The notes: generated by a model from the sequence alone, not told the origin. Shown: positions 34,575-43,567, numbered from the stretch's first letter. The stretch is DNA of 64,000 nt from Sorangium aterium (GCF_028368935.1 NZ_JAQNDK010000004.1:62001-126000), one strand, 5' to 3'. Numbers and translations are program-made.

Positions 34575-34874
34575 TCACGTGGGGAACACCCGATCGAGGC
34601 GCAGCAGGCGGAAGATCGCGCGCGGCTGATCCCTCAGCCCGACGATGCGCACCTGGCCGCCGTTGGCCCGTACCCGCTTGAACAGCGAGACGATGACGCC
34701 GACGCCCGAGCTGTCGATCAGCCGGAGGGACGAGAGCTCGAGCGTGATGTTCTGCCGGTTCTCGGCCACCAGCTCGTCCACCAATGTCCTGAACTCCGGT
34801 GCGGTCACTGCGTCGAGGGTCCCCTCGAACTGCACGACCGTCTCACTGCCGTTATCGGTCCGCGTATAGCTCAT
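34575..34874 (-). CDS. STAS-domain anti-sigma factor antagonist
   Basis: A 99-residue single STAS domain of SpoIIAA/RsbV type: VVQFEGTLDAVTAPEFRTLV, then ITLELSSLRLIDSSGVGVIV. The phosphorylatable serine of this family is present in the IDSSG motif. In partner switching the unphosphorylated antagonist binds an RsbW-like kinase and frees its target; the kinase inactivates it by phosphorylation and a SpoIIE phosphatase reactivates it. The kinase gene is directly upstream, overlapping by ATGA (34871-34874), and a SpoIIE phosphatase lies at 27486-29217. The protein is cytosolic. Its target may be a sigma factor or a regulator of polysaccharide synthesis; no sigma factor is nearby in this locus. 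Confidence 0.92.
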   Translation of the reverse strand: MSYTRTDNGSETVVQFEGTLDAVTAPEFRTLVDELVAENRQNITLELSSLRLIDSSGVGVIVSLFKRVRANGGQVRIVGLRDQPRAIFRLLRLDRVFPT

Positions 34875-35458
34875 TGGATTTTAATTCCCCCTGCGGCGCG
34901 GGTCGCGCCCGAACGGGAGACGCTCCGCATTCGAAAACTGCTTGTCCGATGCCCTGTCGCCCCGGCGAAATCGGCGTCGGAATGCTCTTGTTCGCTGCTG
35001 CCTTCACCCTCGTCGCCGGCAATACACGAGCTGCCCTCCCTCCGCTTCACCAGACGCAGGACATTCGGGCTGCCGGGACAGTAGTCGACCTCATCCATGA
35101 ACGACTTGATGATGAAGAGCCCCATCCCGGACTCGGGGAGGTCGTCGATGGGAGGGTTGTCGATGGCCGCGGGATCGAAGCTGCAGCCCGTGTCCATCAA
35201 GCGAATGATAATGCCGTCCGCGTCGGACTCGATCTCGATGTCGACGTCGCCCGGCGGGCCAGCGCGGTATCCGTGAATCGCGATGTTGTTGAACGCCTCG
35301 CCGAACGCCGAGACGGTCTGGTCCTCGAAATCCTCCTGGGTGAGGCCGGGCGACCCGCCCTCGACCCTCCCAGGCGCGGCCATCTTGCATGCGGCCGCCA
35401 CCACGCGGAGGGCGAGGTGGCGATAGGTCAACGAACCTGGTACGCGGAGTCGGATCAC
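34871..35458 (-). CDS. RsbW-like anti-sigma serine kinase (HATPase_c)
   Basis: A 195-residue GHKL ATPase of the RsbW/SpoIIAB group. The GTG at 35458 is chosen because a perfect GGAGG (complement of 35466-35470) lies seven bases upstream; a TTG two codons earlier is too close to that site. ATP-binding boxes are intact: N box SAFGEAFNNIAIHGY, G1 box LMDTGCSFDP and G2 box ESGMGLFIIKSFMDEV. Residues after about 145 form a Ser/Arg-rich C-terminal extension not usual for the family. It should phosphorylate the STAS protein encoded next, whose ATG overlaps its stop (ATGA). It is divergent from the sugar transferase gene, with 65 bp between the starts, so both could share a control region. Confidence 0.88.
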   Translation of the reverse strand: MIRLRVPGSLTYRHLALRVVAAACKMAAPGRVEGGSPGLTQEDFEDQTVSAFGEAFNNIAIHGYRAGPPGDVDIEIESDADGIIIRLMDTGCSFDPAAIDNPPIDDLPESGMGLFIIKSFMDEVDYCPGSPNVLRLVKRREGSSCIAGDEGEGSSEQEHSDADFAGATGHRTSSFRMRSVSRSGATRAAGGIKIQ

Positions 35459-35523
35459 GCCCAAACCTCCATCCGAGCTTGTACCCTACCACGTTCTCGA
35501 CTATGGGAGCCACAAGGTAAACA

Positions 35524-36255
35524 GTGACACCTGGCGTTCGTGTAGCGAAACGTGCGATCGACATCGCGGGCTCGCTCGTGGGTCTCACGCTGACCCTCCC
35601 GCTCTACCCTCTCATCGGCGCGGCTATCTACCTCGAGTCGCCCGGGCCGATCTTCTACATGCAGCGCCGTGCCGGGATGCTCATCGGCACGGAAGTGCGG
35701 GACGGCGTGGCCTACCCGCGATTCGTCGAATTCCACATGCGCAAATTTCGTTCCATGCGCGTGGATGCCGAGAAGTTGACGGGGGCCGTGCTCGCCCAGC
35801 AGGACGACCCGCGCATCACCCGGGTCGGCCGCTTCCTGCGCAAGACGCGCCTCGACGAGATCCCGCAGTTCTGGAGCGTGCTCATGGGGGACATGAGCAT
35901 CGTGGGGCCGCGCCCCGAGCGCCCCGAGCTGCTCGTCAACCTCGCGCTCGCCATTCCGTTCTTCGAGGAGCGGATGCGCGACATCAAGCCGGGCATCACG
36001 GGGCTCGCGCAGGTGTCGCTCGGGTATACCGGGCGCGCCCCGGCGGAGAGCGAGGTCGCCGCGTTCGAGGCGACGCTGACGAACCCGTTCGGCCTCGAGG
36101 AGGCGGAGGGCGCCGAGGCCGACGACATGCGGATGAAGCTGCTCTTCGACCTCGCGTACGCCGCGTCGCTCGAGAAGCTCTCGACGTTCCTGCAGATGGA
36201 GCTCTCGATCATCGTGAAGACGCCGCTCGTGATGGTCCTCGGCCTGGGGCGCTGA
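35524..36255 (+). CDS. Initiating sugar transferase (WcaJ/PglC-type phosphoglycosyltransferase)
   Basis: A 243-residue polyprenol-phosphate sugar-1-phosphate transferase. The N-terminal reentrant membrane helix is RAIDIAGSLVGLTLTLPLYPLIG. The catalytic domain has SPGPIFYMQRRAG, FHMRKFRSMRVDAE, RVGRFLRKTRLDEIPQFW and DMSIVGPRPERPE, the full set of conserved PGT motifs, including the Asp-Glu dyad in RLDEIPQ. It is the short, catalytic-core form without the N-terminal CoA-binding-like domain. The enzyme transfers the first sugar phosphate of the repeat unit to undecaprenyl phosphate and so starts synthesis of the exopolysaccharide. The GTG at 35524 has AAGG upstream. It is divergent from the RsbW-like kinase, an arrangement that hints at regulation by partner switching. 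Confidence 0.92.
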   Translation: MTPGVRVAKRAIDIAGSLVGLTLTLPLYPLIGAAIYLESPGPIFYMQRRAGMLIGTEVRDGVAYPRFVEFHMRKFRSMRVDAEKLTGAVLAQQDDPRITRVGRFLRKTRLDEIPQFWSVLMGDMSIVGPRPERPELLVNLALAIPFFEERMRDIKPGITGLAQVSLGYTGRAPAESEVAAFEATLTNPFGLEEAEGAEADDMRMKLLFDLAYAASLEKLSTFLQMELSIIVKTPLVMVLGLGR

Positions 36256-36360
36256 GCGGGCGCCGCGCCTCCGGAACGCCGACGCGGGCGTCGCGGCCGC
36301 GATCGCTCCGCGCGTCATGGCGCTCTCTCTGCAGAACCGGGGCAGCTCCGCGCGGCTGCG

Positions 36361-37737
36361 CTAGGCCCTCTTGCTCAGCAAGAAGATCACGAACACCAGG
36401 CCGAGGTCGGCCAGGATGAGCCGGTAGAGGTCGCGCTTCTCGAACTGGATCGAGAAGCTCGGATCGACGCTCCTGATGGCGCAATACAGCGACCCCGCCA
36501 GGCCGAAGTAGATCCAGAGCACGTAGTGGTAGGTGAACGAGAGGAAGAAGATCCCGACCATCATCCCGCAGAACCCGGCCATGATCGCCATGGCCCAGGC
36601 GCGGATCGTCGCGAACTGGGCGCCGTGCTCGTACCGCTTGAGCGCGACCAGCGAGATCTTGAGGGTGAGGTAGATCATCGCCGACCACGCGAACATCCCG
36701 AGCGGGCCGAGCTCCGAGAGCGCGAGGAGGTACGCGTTGTGCGCGGTGAGCCAGTGGTGCTCCGTGAACTGGCGGAAGCCCGCGCCCATGAGCGGGAACA
36801 TCCGGTAGATGTTCAGCCCCTCGCCTAGGATCTCCGTGCGCTCGCCCGCCGACTCGTCGGCCTCGTCGCCGCCGCGGCCGCCGAGCATCATGAGCGGCGC
36901 CGCGCAGATCGCGCCGAAGATCGCGCCGCGGATGCCGTACTTCTTGACGAAGTAGACGCCCAGCACCGTCGCGAAGACGAGCTGGCCGCCCCGGGACTGC
37001 GTGAGGATGATCGCGGTCGCGATCAAGAGGAGCGAGCCGAAGACCAGGAGCGCGCGCATGAAGGAGCGCTTCTGCTCGAACATCGCGAAGCTGAACGGCA
37101 GCACGATGCCCGACGTGAGCGCGAGCTCGTTCGGATCCTGGAGCACGCCGCGCCAGCGCACGCGGCCGTTGATCGTCGACGTCTTGAAGAGGCCGACGCG
37201 CTCGCACAGGTACTCGACCTCGGGATCGGCGCCCGGCCCCTCGCGGCAGTCCACGCGCAGCTCGCACGAGCGGCCGTCGGGGATGCCGGCCTCGCCGCGC
37301 GAGCCGCCGATGGTCTGCGTCATCGCCAGGCACTGGAACGAGGAGAACCCCTGGTGCACGGCGACGCCCGCCACGAAGAGGCCCATGATGAGCACCGTGG
37401 TGGCGAGCTTCTGGAAGCCCTTGAAGCCGTCGGTGCTGTGCCCGATCAGGAAGAAGAGCACGAACGTCACGCTGATCGAGACGAAGCCCTCCGAGAACTC
37501 GGCGGGGTTCCGGAAGCCGAGCGTGAACACGCACCAGAAGTAGACGACGATGGCCCACCGGAGCTGCGGGGTCGCCTTCAGCCTGACCTTGCCCATGGCG
37601 AGGTCGAGGCCCATGCCCATGAAGGCGAGGCCGAGCCAGAGGTACAGGAACGGCAGGTTCTCGAAGCGCTCGTCCCATTCCTGGGGCCTGCCGTAGATGA
37701 AGATGATGAGAAGGATGACCCCGGGGAGCGCGAGCAT
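36361..37737 (-). CDS. O-antigen ligase/Wzy-like polymerase
   Basis: A 458-residue membrane protein with about 11 to 12 helices. The long periplasmic loop near the C-terminal half carries LTQSRGGQLVFATVLG and HWLTAHNAYLLALSELGPLG, the two signatures of the O-antigen ligase/polymerase (Wzy_C) superfamily. A Cys-containing loop near residues 140-185 (QCLAMTQTI, CELRVDCREG, YLCERVG) may be disulfide-bonded in the periplasm. In this locus it is the best candidate for polymerising repeat units delivered by the flippase. It is convergent with the sugar transferase gene and lies downstream of a secreted SGNH-like protein gene on the same strand. Confidence 0.87.
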   Translation of the reverse strand: MLALPGVILLIIFIYGRPQEWDERFENLPFLYLWLGLAFMGMGLDLAMGKVRLKATPQLRWAIVVYFWCVFTLGFRNPAEFSEGFVSISVTFVLFFLIGHSTDGFKGFQKLATTVLIMGLFVAGVAVHQGFSSFQCLAMTQTIGGSRGEAGIPDGRSCELRVDCREGPGADPEVEYLCERVGLFKTSTINGRVRWRGVLQDPNELALTSGIVLPFSFAMFEQKRSFMRALLVFGSLLLIATAIILTQSRGGQLVFATVLGVYFVKKYGIRGAIFGAICAAPLMMLGGRGGDEADESAGERTEILGEGLNIYRMFPLMGAGFRQFTEHHWLTAHNAYLLALSELGPLGMFAWSAMIYLTLKISLVALKRYEHGAQFATIRAWAMAIMAGFCGMMVGIFFLSFTYHYVLWIYFGLAGSLYCAIRSVDPSFSIQFEKRDLYRLILADLGLVFVIFLLSKRA

Positions 37738-37853
37738 GTCGAGGGTCCTCGGCGAAGACGCCGTTCGGGTGGTGGGGGACGTTCCGGAGGATCGCGGCTC
37801 GCGTCAAGCGACTTGCGCTCGCTCCCTCCGGCGCGGTTGCAGGGCCCTCGACG

Positions 37854-38819
37854 CTAGGTGCTGAGGCCCACGCGGCGCACGGCCTGGTTCAGGAACGGGA
37901 CGAACTCGTCCGCCGCCCTCGCATTGCCCGCGCTCGAGGGGTGGTTGTCGGTGTTGCCCTCCGAGCCGTGGAGGGAGAAGTTGGACTCGCCCTTGTTCGT
38001 GAGCACGTCGTAGTAGTCGAAGACGACGACGTTCCTCTCCGGATAGCCGCTGAGCCAGCCGTCGGGCGACTTGACCCAGTTGTTGAACGAACGGGCGAGA
38101 TCCGCCTGGCGCTGCGCGATCTCGGCGTCGGAGGGCTTCCCGAGGAGCCGCTTGGCGGTCCACTTCCAGGCGGGCTCCTTCGAGCGTTTGAGGATGTTGG
38201 CGGGGGCGGTGATGTAGACGAACAGCGTGTCCTTCCGCTTCGCGAGGTCGGGCAGGATCGACGCCAGCGTGGCCTTCGCGTTCCAGACGGTGAGCTCCGG
38301 GCCGGCCGGGTTGCCGGGGGCGGAGCCCTCGCCGACGAAGCGGTTGTTGGGATAACAGGACTTGAAGACGACGATCCGGTTCACCACGCCGTCCGGGTGC
38401 ATCTGGTCGTTCAGCGCGACCCGGAGCACCTTGTCCATCTTGTCGCGGAACTTGGGCGCCCAGTCGAAGAGGTCGGTGTTCTCGCCGATCTCGCTGCCGT
38501 AGGAGGCCTCGTGGACGCGGTAACCCTGCTCCGTGAGCTTCTTCTTGAGCCCACCTCCGTTCGGGTGCGCCTCGTAGACGCACGACGCCTTCTCCTTCTC
38601 GGCGCCCGGCTCCGTGAGGAGCTGGCCGCCGCACGAGTGATGGATGAACAGGAGATCCAGCGGGGTATCGGGCCGGGTGCTCGCGAAGCCCGACAGATCG
38701 AGCGAGCCTGCCTTCGCGATGGGGCCGGTCGCGGCCGGCGCCGTGCCCTCGATGGGGATGAACAGGGCGCCCAGCGCGACGAGGAATGTGCCGGCAGAGA
38801 CGAGTCGCTTCTTGCTCAT
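37854..38819 (-). CDS. Secreted SGNH/GDSL-like protein
   Basis: A 321-residue exported protein with signal peptide (SKKRLVSAGTFLVALGALFI). The ATG at 38819 has GGAG seven bases upstream. Early LDLLFIHHSCGGQLL, middle IVVFKSCYPNNRF and late SEGNTDNHPSSAGNARAADE resemble the nucleophile block, block III and the terminal Asp-x-x-His block of SGNH hydrolases, with the last (DNHPSSAGN) the clearest. The nucleophile region has Ser-Cys-Gly-Gly after two His rather than GDS, so activity is uncertain. Such proteins often remove or add O-acetyl groups on polysaccharides; here it could modify the exported polymer. Similar sequences are seen beside exopolysaccharide genes, but I cannot name the family with certainty. 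Confidence 0.62.
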   Translation of the reverse strand: MSKKRLVSAGTFLVALGALFIPIEGTAPAATGPIAKAGSLDLSGFASTRPDTPLDLLFIHHSCGGQLLTEPGAEKEKASCVYEAHPNGGGLKKKLTEQGYRVHEASYGSEIGENTDLFDWAPKFRDKMDKVLRVALNDQMHPDGVVNRIVVFKSCYPNNRFVGEGSAPGNPAGPELTVWNAKATLASILPDLAKRKDTLFVYITAPANILKRSKEPAWKWTAKRLLGKPSDAEIAQRQADLARSFNNWVKSPDGWLSGYPERNVVVFDYYDVLTNKGESNFSLHGSEGNTDNHPSSAGNARAADEFVPFLNQAVRRVGLST

Positions 38820-38932
38820 GGCATCTCCGTACAGGACGTGGGCAAGGAGGATGGATTATTGCAGCGCGCCACGCCGAGGACAAGCGGGCGCGGATGGCGC
38901 CATCGTCACGTTTGCCGTTTGCGACACGGCGC

Positions 38933-41398
38933 TCAGAAGGCGAGGACACCGCCCTCGTCGGCCTTGGCGGCCGAGCCGGTGCGGATCGTGATCTCGTCTC
39001 CGTCGGCCGCGGGCTTCCTGATCACGTCGTAGGATGCGCCGGGGGAGAGGCCCGTGACGACGTGCTTCGCCACGCCGGCGAGCGTGGTGAACTGCACCTC
39101 GGACACTGCGCCCAGCTCGACCGGGAACAGGACCAGCGTGCCCTTCACCGCCGCGCCCACGAACGGCGTCCCGCGCTTCGTGCGCACGAGCGCCACCGGA
39201 TCCGCCGTCGCGTTGCCGGCCGCTCCCTGGAGCACGTGCAGGAAGCGCGCGTCCTTCGGCATCGGGGCCGGCGGCTCGACCCGCAGGGTCGCGAGCATCG
39301 GCTCGTTCTCGGCAGGCTTGGTGTCCCAGGTGCCCGTCGGCTTGTACGGCTCGGCCACGACGACGGCGTTCTCCGGCAGGACCGTGGTCACGAAGAGCTT
39401 TTGCCCCTTCGCGGTCGTGGCCGTCGCGAGCTTCCCCGCGACCTGCGCGGCGCTCGGTGTTTGCACGAAGAAGCGCTTGAAGCGCCCGTCCTTGCCCGTC
39501 GCGGCGCGGTCGTAGAGGACGAGGTGGTCCGGCTTGAGCCACACGAGCGCGCGGCTGACGTGCGTGACGTCGCGGATGTTCTCGTACTCGGAGTTGTAGA
39601 GCGGGGTCGCGTCGCCGAGGACGTAGACGTAGTCCTGCGCGAAGCTCTTCGCGAGGACCCTGGGATCCCCCGTGTGCACGAGCGGCCACTGGGATCCGCG
39701 CCGCCAGAGCTCGCCGCGGTTCGGGTCGTCGTGGCGGCGGTTCTTGTCGTTCTCGACCGCGAGGGTGTTGTGCTGCTCGGAGTTCGCCATGAAGGCGCCG
39801 TACCCGACGCGCTCCTTCGTGAGCCACTCGCCGCCGCGGTAGAAGCCGAAGCTGAGGCCGTCGCCGTGCTGGTGGTCGATCTGCTCCCAGCCGAGCTGGA
39901 ACTGGAGCCACGTGGCCTCGGGCCCCCAGCTCGTCCTCGCGAAGACCTGGCCGAGGCCGGGGCCGTAGTGCGTGAGCGGGATGGAGGGGCGCGGGTCGGT
40001 CGGGGTGACCGCCGGGTCGAGCAGGAGGAAGTACAGGATCGAGTGGCGCTTGTGGGTCTGGCCGAGCTGCGAGCGGGCGCGCCGCGCGAGGGCCGCGGCG
40101 CCGCCAGGGCCGGCGTGGATGGCCATCCAGCGGAGCGCGTTCAGGCGCTCGGCGTTGCCGCTGTTCTCGGCGTGGAGGCCGAGCGCCGCGAACGGGTCGA
40201 TGTGATCCGTGTACTCGTAGCGCTCCCCGTCGCCCGTCCACGCGGCCTCGTGGGTCGGCCCGAGCCGGCCCGCCGGCGTGGCGGGGCTCAGGCTGTGGAG
40301 GTGGGCCGGGATGAACTCGTGCCAGAACGGGTTGCCGTCGAGGTGCACCTGCGGGCCCCACTTCGCCGGATCGGCCTCGCCGGCCGTCTGGATGGCGAGC
40401 AGCGTCTCGCTCACGTAGGCCAGCGTCGCGGGGCCGTACTGGAAGCCCTCCGGCGGCGCGCCGCCGCGCGCGTCGTTCCGCAGGACGCTGTCGGTCATGT
40501 AGAGCCACGCCCCGGTGACGTTGGCGAAGTAGTCCCTGAGCCGCGGGTAGGTGCCGCTCGGCTTCGGATCCGGCGGATCGTCGGCCTCGTCGAACGCGAG
40601 CGACAGGAGCGTCAGGTTGCGCATGTGCGACGTGAAGTAGTTGTTCACGGCGTACCTGCGCTTCCTCGGCTCCTTCAGCATCGCCGGGTCGTTCAGCTTG
40701 CCCACGGGCTCGGGGTGATCGTGGCTCGTCGTCGACGACTGCAGCTGCTCCTCCGCCCAGCGGAGGAAGACGGGCCGTATCGCCGCCTTGTCCTGGGCCG
40801 AGAGGTACCCGTAGATCCAGTCGACCGTGAGGCCGAACGACTCTCCGGCCCAGCGGGCGCGGTCGCCGGTCGAGAACCTGCGGACGAAGGGATCCTGCGG
40901 ATCCCCCTTGTTCACGCGATCGACGATGGTGAGAAGGATCTTGCGCGCGCGGGCGGCGTAGTCGTTGCGGGCCGCCTCGTCGCTCGAGACGAGCGACATG
41001 AAGGCGAACAGCTCCGCGTGCGCCTCGCAGTAGATGCGGGCGTGGGTGCAGTCGCCCTCGGAGGGGATGTCGCCCTTGTCCATCGCCGCCGCGGCCTCGG
41101 CCGTCACGGCGGCGAGCTCCTTGAACAGGGGGTTCGCCTGCGTGGCGCGCGCCCGGAGCTTCGGCAGATCGGCCGCGCGCACCCAGAGCCGCGGGTGCCC
41201 CTTGGTCGGCGTGGCCGGCGGCGCGGGCGGCCCCTCGAAGCGCGGCGCCGCGGCCGCGAGGGCCGCGGTCGCGGACTGGGTGCCCTCGCCGCTGTGGACC
41301 GCCGGCGGCCCCGGGGTCTGCCGCCGCTCGCAGCCGGCGAGGAGACCCGCGAGGCCGAGCGCCAGCCCGAGCGACGCGAGCGGCCGCCAGCCCGTCAT
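38933..41398 (-). CDS. Heparinase II/III-like lipoprotein
   Basis: An 821-residue predicted lipoprotein (lipobox LAGLLAGC). After a Pro-rich linker comes an alpha-barrel region with HPRLWVRAADLPKLRARA and a helical repeat body, then the beta-sandwich lyase domain with FQLGWEQIDHQHGDGLSFGF and AFMANSEQHNTLAVEN, the heparinase II/III signature where His and Tyr residues act. The class cleaves uronic-acid-containing polysaccharides, fitting the UDP-hexosaminuronate enzyme in the same locus. It may trim or degrade the exopolysaccharide in the periplasm or on the surface. The ATG at 41398 overlaps the epimerase stop by ATGA, making it the last gene of a three-gene operon. Confidence 0.82.
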   Translation of the reverse strand: MTGWRPLASLGLALGLAGLLAGCERRQTPGPPAVHSGEGTQSATAALAAAAPRFEGPPAPPATPTKGHPRLWVRAADLPKLRARATQANPLFKELAAVTAEAAAAMDKGDIPSEGDCTHARIYCEAHAELFAFMSLVSSDEAARNDYAARARKILLTIVDRVNKGDPQDPFVRRFSTGDRARWAGESFGLTVDWIYGYLSAQDKAAIRPVFLRWAEEQLQSSTTSHDHPEPVGKLNDPAMLKEPRKRRYAVNNYFTSHMRNLTLLSLAFDEADDPPDPKPSGTYPRLRDYFANVTGAWLYMTDSVLRNDARGGAPPEGFQYGPATLAYVSETLLAIQTAGEADPAKWGPQVHLDGNPFWHEFIPAHLHSLSPATPAGRLGPTHEAAWTGDGERYEYTDHIDPFAALGLHAENSGNAERLNALRWMAIHAGPGGAAALARRARSQLGQTHKRHSILYFLLLDPAVTPTDPRPSIPLTHYGPGLGQVFARTSWGPEATWLQFQLGWEQIDHQHGDGLSFGFYRGGEWLTKERVGYGAFMANSEQHNTLAVENDKNRRHDDPNRGELWRRGSQWPLVHTGDPRVLAKSFAQDYVYVLGDATPLYNSEYENIRDVTHVSRALVWLKPDHLVLYDRAATGKDGRFKRFFVQTPSAAQVAGKLATATTAKGQKLFVTTVLPENAVVVAEPYKPTGTWDTKPAENEPMLATLRVEPPAPMPKDARFLHVLQGAAGNATADPVALVRTKRGTPFVGAAVKGTLVLFPVELGAVSEVQFTTLAGVAKHVVTGLSPGASYDVIRKPAADGDEITIRTGSAAKADEGGVLAF

Positions 41399-42405
41399 GT
41401 CGCGCGTTCCTTGAGGTACGTGAACGTCCGCTGGAGGCCCTCCTCCGTGGAGACCAGCTGCTTCCACCCGAGCGCCTTCAGCTTCGTGTTGTCGAACCGG
41501 TTCCCCTTCCACGAGGTCGCGCTCTTGTAGGGCGTGAAGATGGCCGGCAGCTGCCCCTTCGAGTAGGCGTGGTAGCGCTCGACGAGCTTCGATATCCCGG
41601 TGAGGGCGAAGTAGGGCACCGTGAGCGAGCGGATCGGCTTCACCTCGCGCTTGTAGCGGGCGAGGTAGACGTCGGCCGTGGGCAGGTCGTCGTCGTGGAC
41701 GTTGTAGACCTGCCCCCGCGCGACGTCGCTCCGGCCGGCGACGGCGATCGCCTCGGCGCAGTTGTCGACGTACGAGAGCGGGAGGATGTTGCGGCCGCCG
41801 AGGTGCAGGAACACGCCGAAGAGGCTCATCCCGACGCGGCTGGAGAAGGCGTTGCCGCCGGGGCCGTAGATGACGCCGGGGCGGAGCACCGTCAGCGGGA
41901 AGCCGTAGCGCGCCTGGTACTCCCAGAAGAGCTTCTCCTGCCGGAGCTTCGCCTGCGAGTAGAGATCGCGCTGCGCGGGCCGCGCCTCCAGGGGCGTGTT
42001 CTCGTCGACGATGTACCCCCGCGGGAGATCGGCGACGCCGTAGACGCCGAAGGAGCTGACCAGGACGACACGCGGCGATCGGCCGGTGTGGACGAGCGCC
42101 TCGAGCAGGTTCTTCGAGGCGACGACGGTGCTCAGGAACATGTCCGCGGGCGCGCCGCCCATGGCCGCGGCCACGTGGTAGACGACGTCCACGCCCTCGA
42201 CAGCGCGCTCGGCGGCCTCCTTCGTTGCGAGGGAGCCCACCGCGATGTCGAGGGGGACGCCCCGCCGCTTCTCGATCTCTTCGAGCCGCGAGCGGTTGCT
42301 CGCGGGGCGGACGAGGCAGCGGAGGTCGGTCTCGCCATGGGCGAGCAGCCGGTCGACGAGGGCCGACCCAAGGAAGCCGTTCGAGCCGGTGACAAGGACT
42401 TTCAT
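41395..42405 (-). CDS. NAD(P)-dependent epimerase/dehydratase (extended SDR)
   Basis: A 336-residue short-chain dehydrogenase of the extended (GalE-like) class. The nucleotide motif is VTGSNGFLGSALVDRL. VLVSSFGVYGV supplies the catalytic Ser region, and the YxxxK is YSQAK. PGVIYGPGGNAFSSRVG and LSYVDNCAEAIAVAG are typical of nucleotide-sugar epimerases and 3-beta-HSD-like reductases. It probably reshapes a nucleotide sugar for the exopolysaccharide. Its start overlaps the oxidoreductase stop (ATGA, 42402-42405) and its stop overlaps the heparinase start (ATGA, 41395-41398), so the three genes are translationally coupled. Confidence 0.9.
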   Translation of the reverse strand: MKVLVTGSNGFLGSALVDRLLAHGETDLRCLVRPASNRSRLEEIEKRRGVPLDIAVGSLATKEAAERAVEGVDVVYHVAAAMGGAPADMFLSTVVASKNLLEALVHTGRSPRVVLVSSFGVYGVADLPRGYIVDENTPLEARPAQRDLYSQAKLRQEKLFWEYQARYGFPLTVLRPGVIYGPGGNAFSSRVGMSLFGVFLHLGGRNILPLSYVDNCAEAIAVAGRSDVARGQVYNVHDDDLPTADVYLARYKREVKPIRSLTVPYFALTGISKLVERYHAYSKGQLPAIFTPYKSATSWKGNRFDNTKLKALGWKQLVSTEEGLQRTFTYLKERAT

Positions 42406-43490
42406 GTGCGCGCCTTCTCCTGCGGGACCTGCCGGAAGATCTCATCCATCATCCACGCGACCCGGATCATGTCCCGGTACGAGATGGGCAGCTCCGCGCC
42501 CCGCGTGATGCTGTCGTAGAAGAGGCCGATCAGGCGGTTCAGCCCCGAGAAGAAGTGGAAGTCGCTGCGGGCGAACCGCACCACGTTCTTGCCCCCCTCG
42601 CGGAGGTACGAGAGGGCCTGATCGAAGGCCGGGACGACGCGCCCGATGGCGCTCGGGAGCTTCGGCGACGCGTCGAGGGTGACCGTGCGGCTCGTGAAGT
42701 CGACGTGGAGCGTGTTCTTCGTGCCGTAGACGCGGAGGAAGTGCCCGGGCGGCCGCGCGTGCGATGAGAAGGTCCCGTAGGCGCTGACGCGCGCGCCCTG
42801 CACCGTGACGCGGAGCTCGTCGAGCATGTCGTCGCGCGAGTCGCCGAACCGCTTCTCGCGGAGCGCGTAGGCGGTCGCGGTGACCTTCGGCTGCTCGTCG
42901 TCCACGAACTCGACGATCTTGTTCAGCAGGTGATCGACGTTGTTGTGGAACAGCTTGCCCGGGAGGCGATGGACCCAGTGCGAGCCGTCGCCGAGCAGCG
43001 CCGCGCCGAAGGGGCCGGCGAGGTTGTAGCCGAAGCAGCTCTCCACGTGGACGGGATCGCCGAGCACGCCGTCGCCGACGAGCCTGCGCATCTCGACGGC
43101 CGGGGGATCGAACTGGTACTCCCAGCCGACGGTCATCTTTTTCCCGGCGGCGGTGCAGAGCTCGATGAGGCGCCGCACGTCCGCGAGGTTCAGCGCAGTC
43201 GGCTTCTCCACGTAGACGTGGGCGCCCGCCTCGATGGCTCGCCGGGCGAGGAACAGGTGCGACTGCGGAGGGGTGGTGATGTGGACGACGTCGGGCTTCT
43301 CGACGTCGAGCAGGCGGTCGAACGAGTCGTAGTGGCTCGGGATGCCGTAGCGCACCGCGATCTGTTCGGCCATCAGGAGCTCCAGGTCGCATACGGCGAC
43401 GACCCGAGCCCGCTCCGGCATCTTCTGGATCTCTTCTATGTGGCCGTCGGCGATCTTGCCGCAGCCGACGATCGCGATTTTGAGGGTCAT
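42402..43490 (-). CDS. Gfo/Idh/MocA family oxidoreductase
   Basis: A 362-residue NAD(P)-dependent sugar oxidoreductase. The Rossmann fold begins KIAIVGCGKIADGHIEEIQ, and VHITTPPQSHLFLARRAIEAGAHVYVEKP carries the conserved EKP lysine. The second half is the alpha/beta substrate domain with HWVHRLPGKLFHNNVDHLLN. In polysaccharide loci such enzymes oxidise or reduce nucleotide sugars, often together with an SDR epimerase, as here. The ATG at 43490 has no ribosome site, and a TACGCT lies ten bases upstream. The control region contains a large perfect inverted repeat shared with the divergent glycosyltransferase. Confidence 0.92.
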   Translation of the reverse strand: MTLKIAIVGCGKIADGHIEEIQKMPERARVVAVCDLELLMAEQIAVRYGIPSHYDSFDRLLDVEKPDVVHITTPPQSHLFLARRAIEAGAHVYVEKPTALNLADVRRLIELCTAAGKKMTVGWEYQFDPPAVEMRRLVGDGVLGDPVHVESCFGYNLAGPFGAALLGDGSHWVHRLPGKLFHNNVDHLLNKIVEFVDDEQPKVTATAYALREKRFGDSRDDMLDELRVTVQGARVSAYGTFSSHARPPGHFLRVYGTKNTLHVDFTSRTVTLDASPKLPSAIGRVVPAFDQALSYLREGGKNVVRFARSDFHFFSGLNRLIGLFYDSITRGAELPISYRDMIRVAWMMDEIFRQVPQEKART

Positions 43491-43567
43491 GCGGCGGCGG
43501 AGCGTACCGCAACGTGGCAGCCGAGAGCTAGGCTCTCCGCCGGCCCGCCGAACAGCGTGGACGCGTC

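Noticed and set aside
38786-41530. A long plus-strand open frame (914 codons) opposite the heparinase gene
   Set aside because: The product is Arg/Val/Glu-rich without recognisable motifs, whereas the minus strand encodes a full heparinase-like protein.
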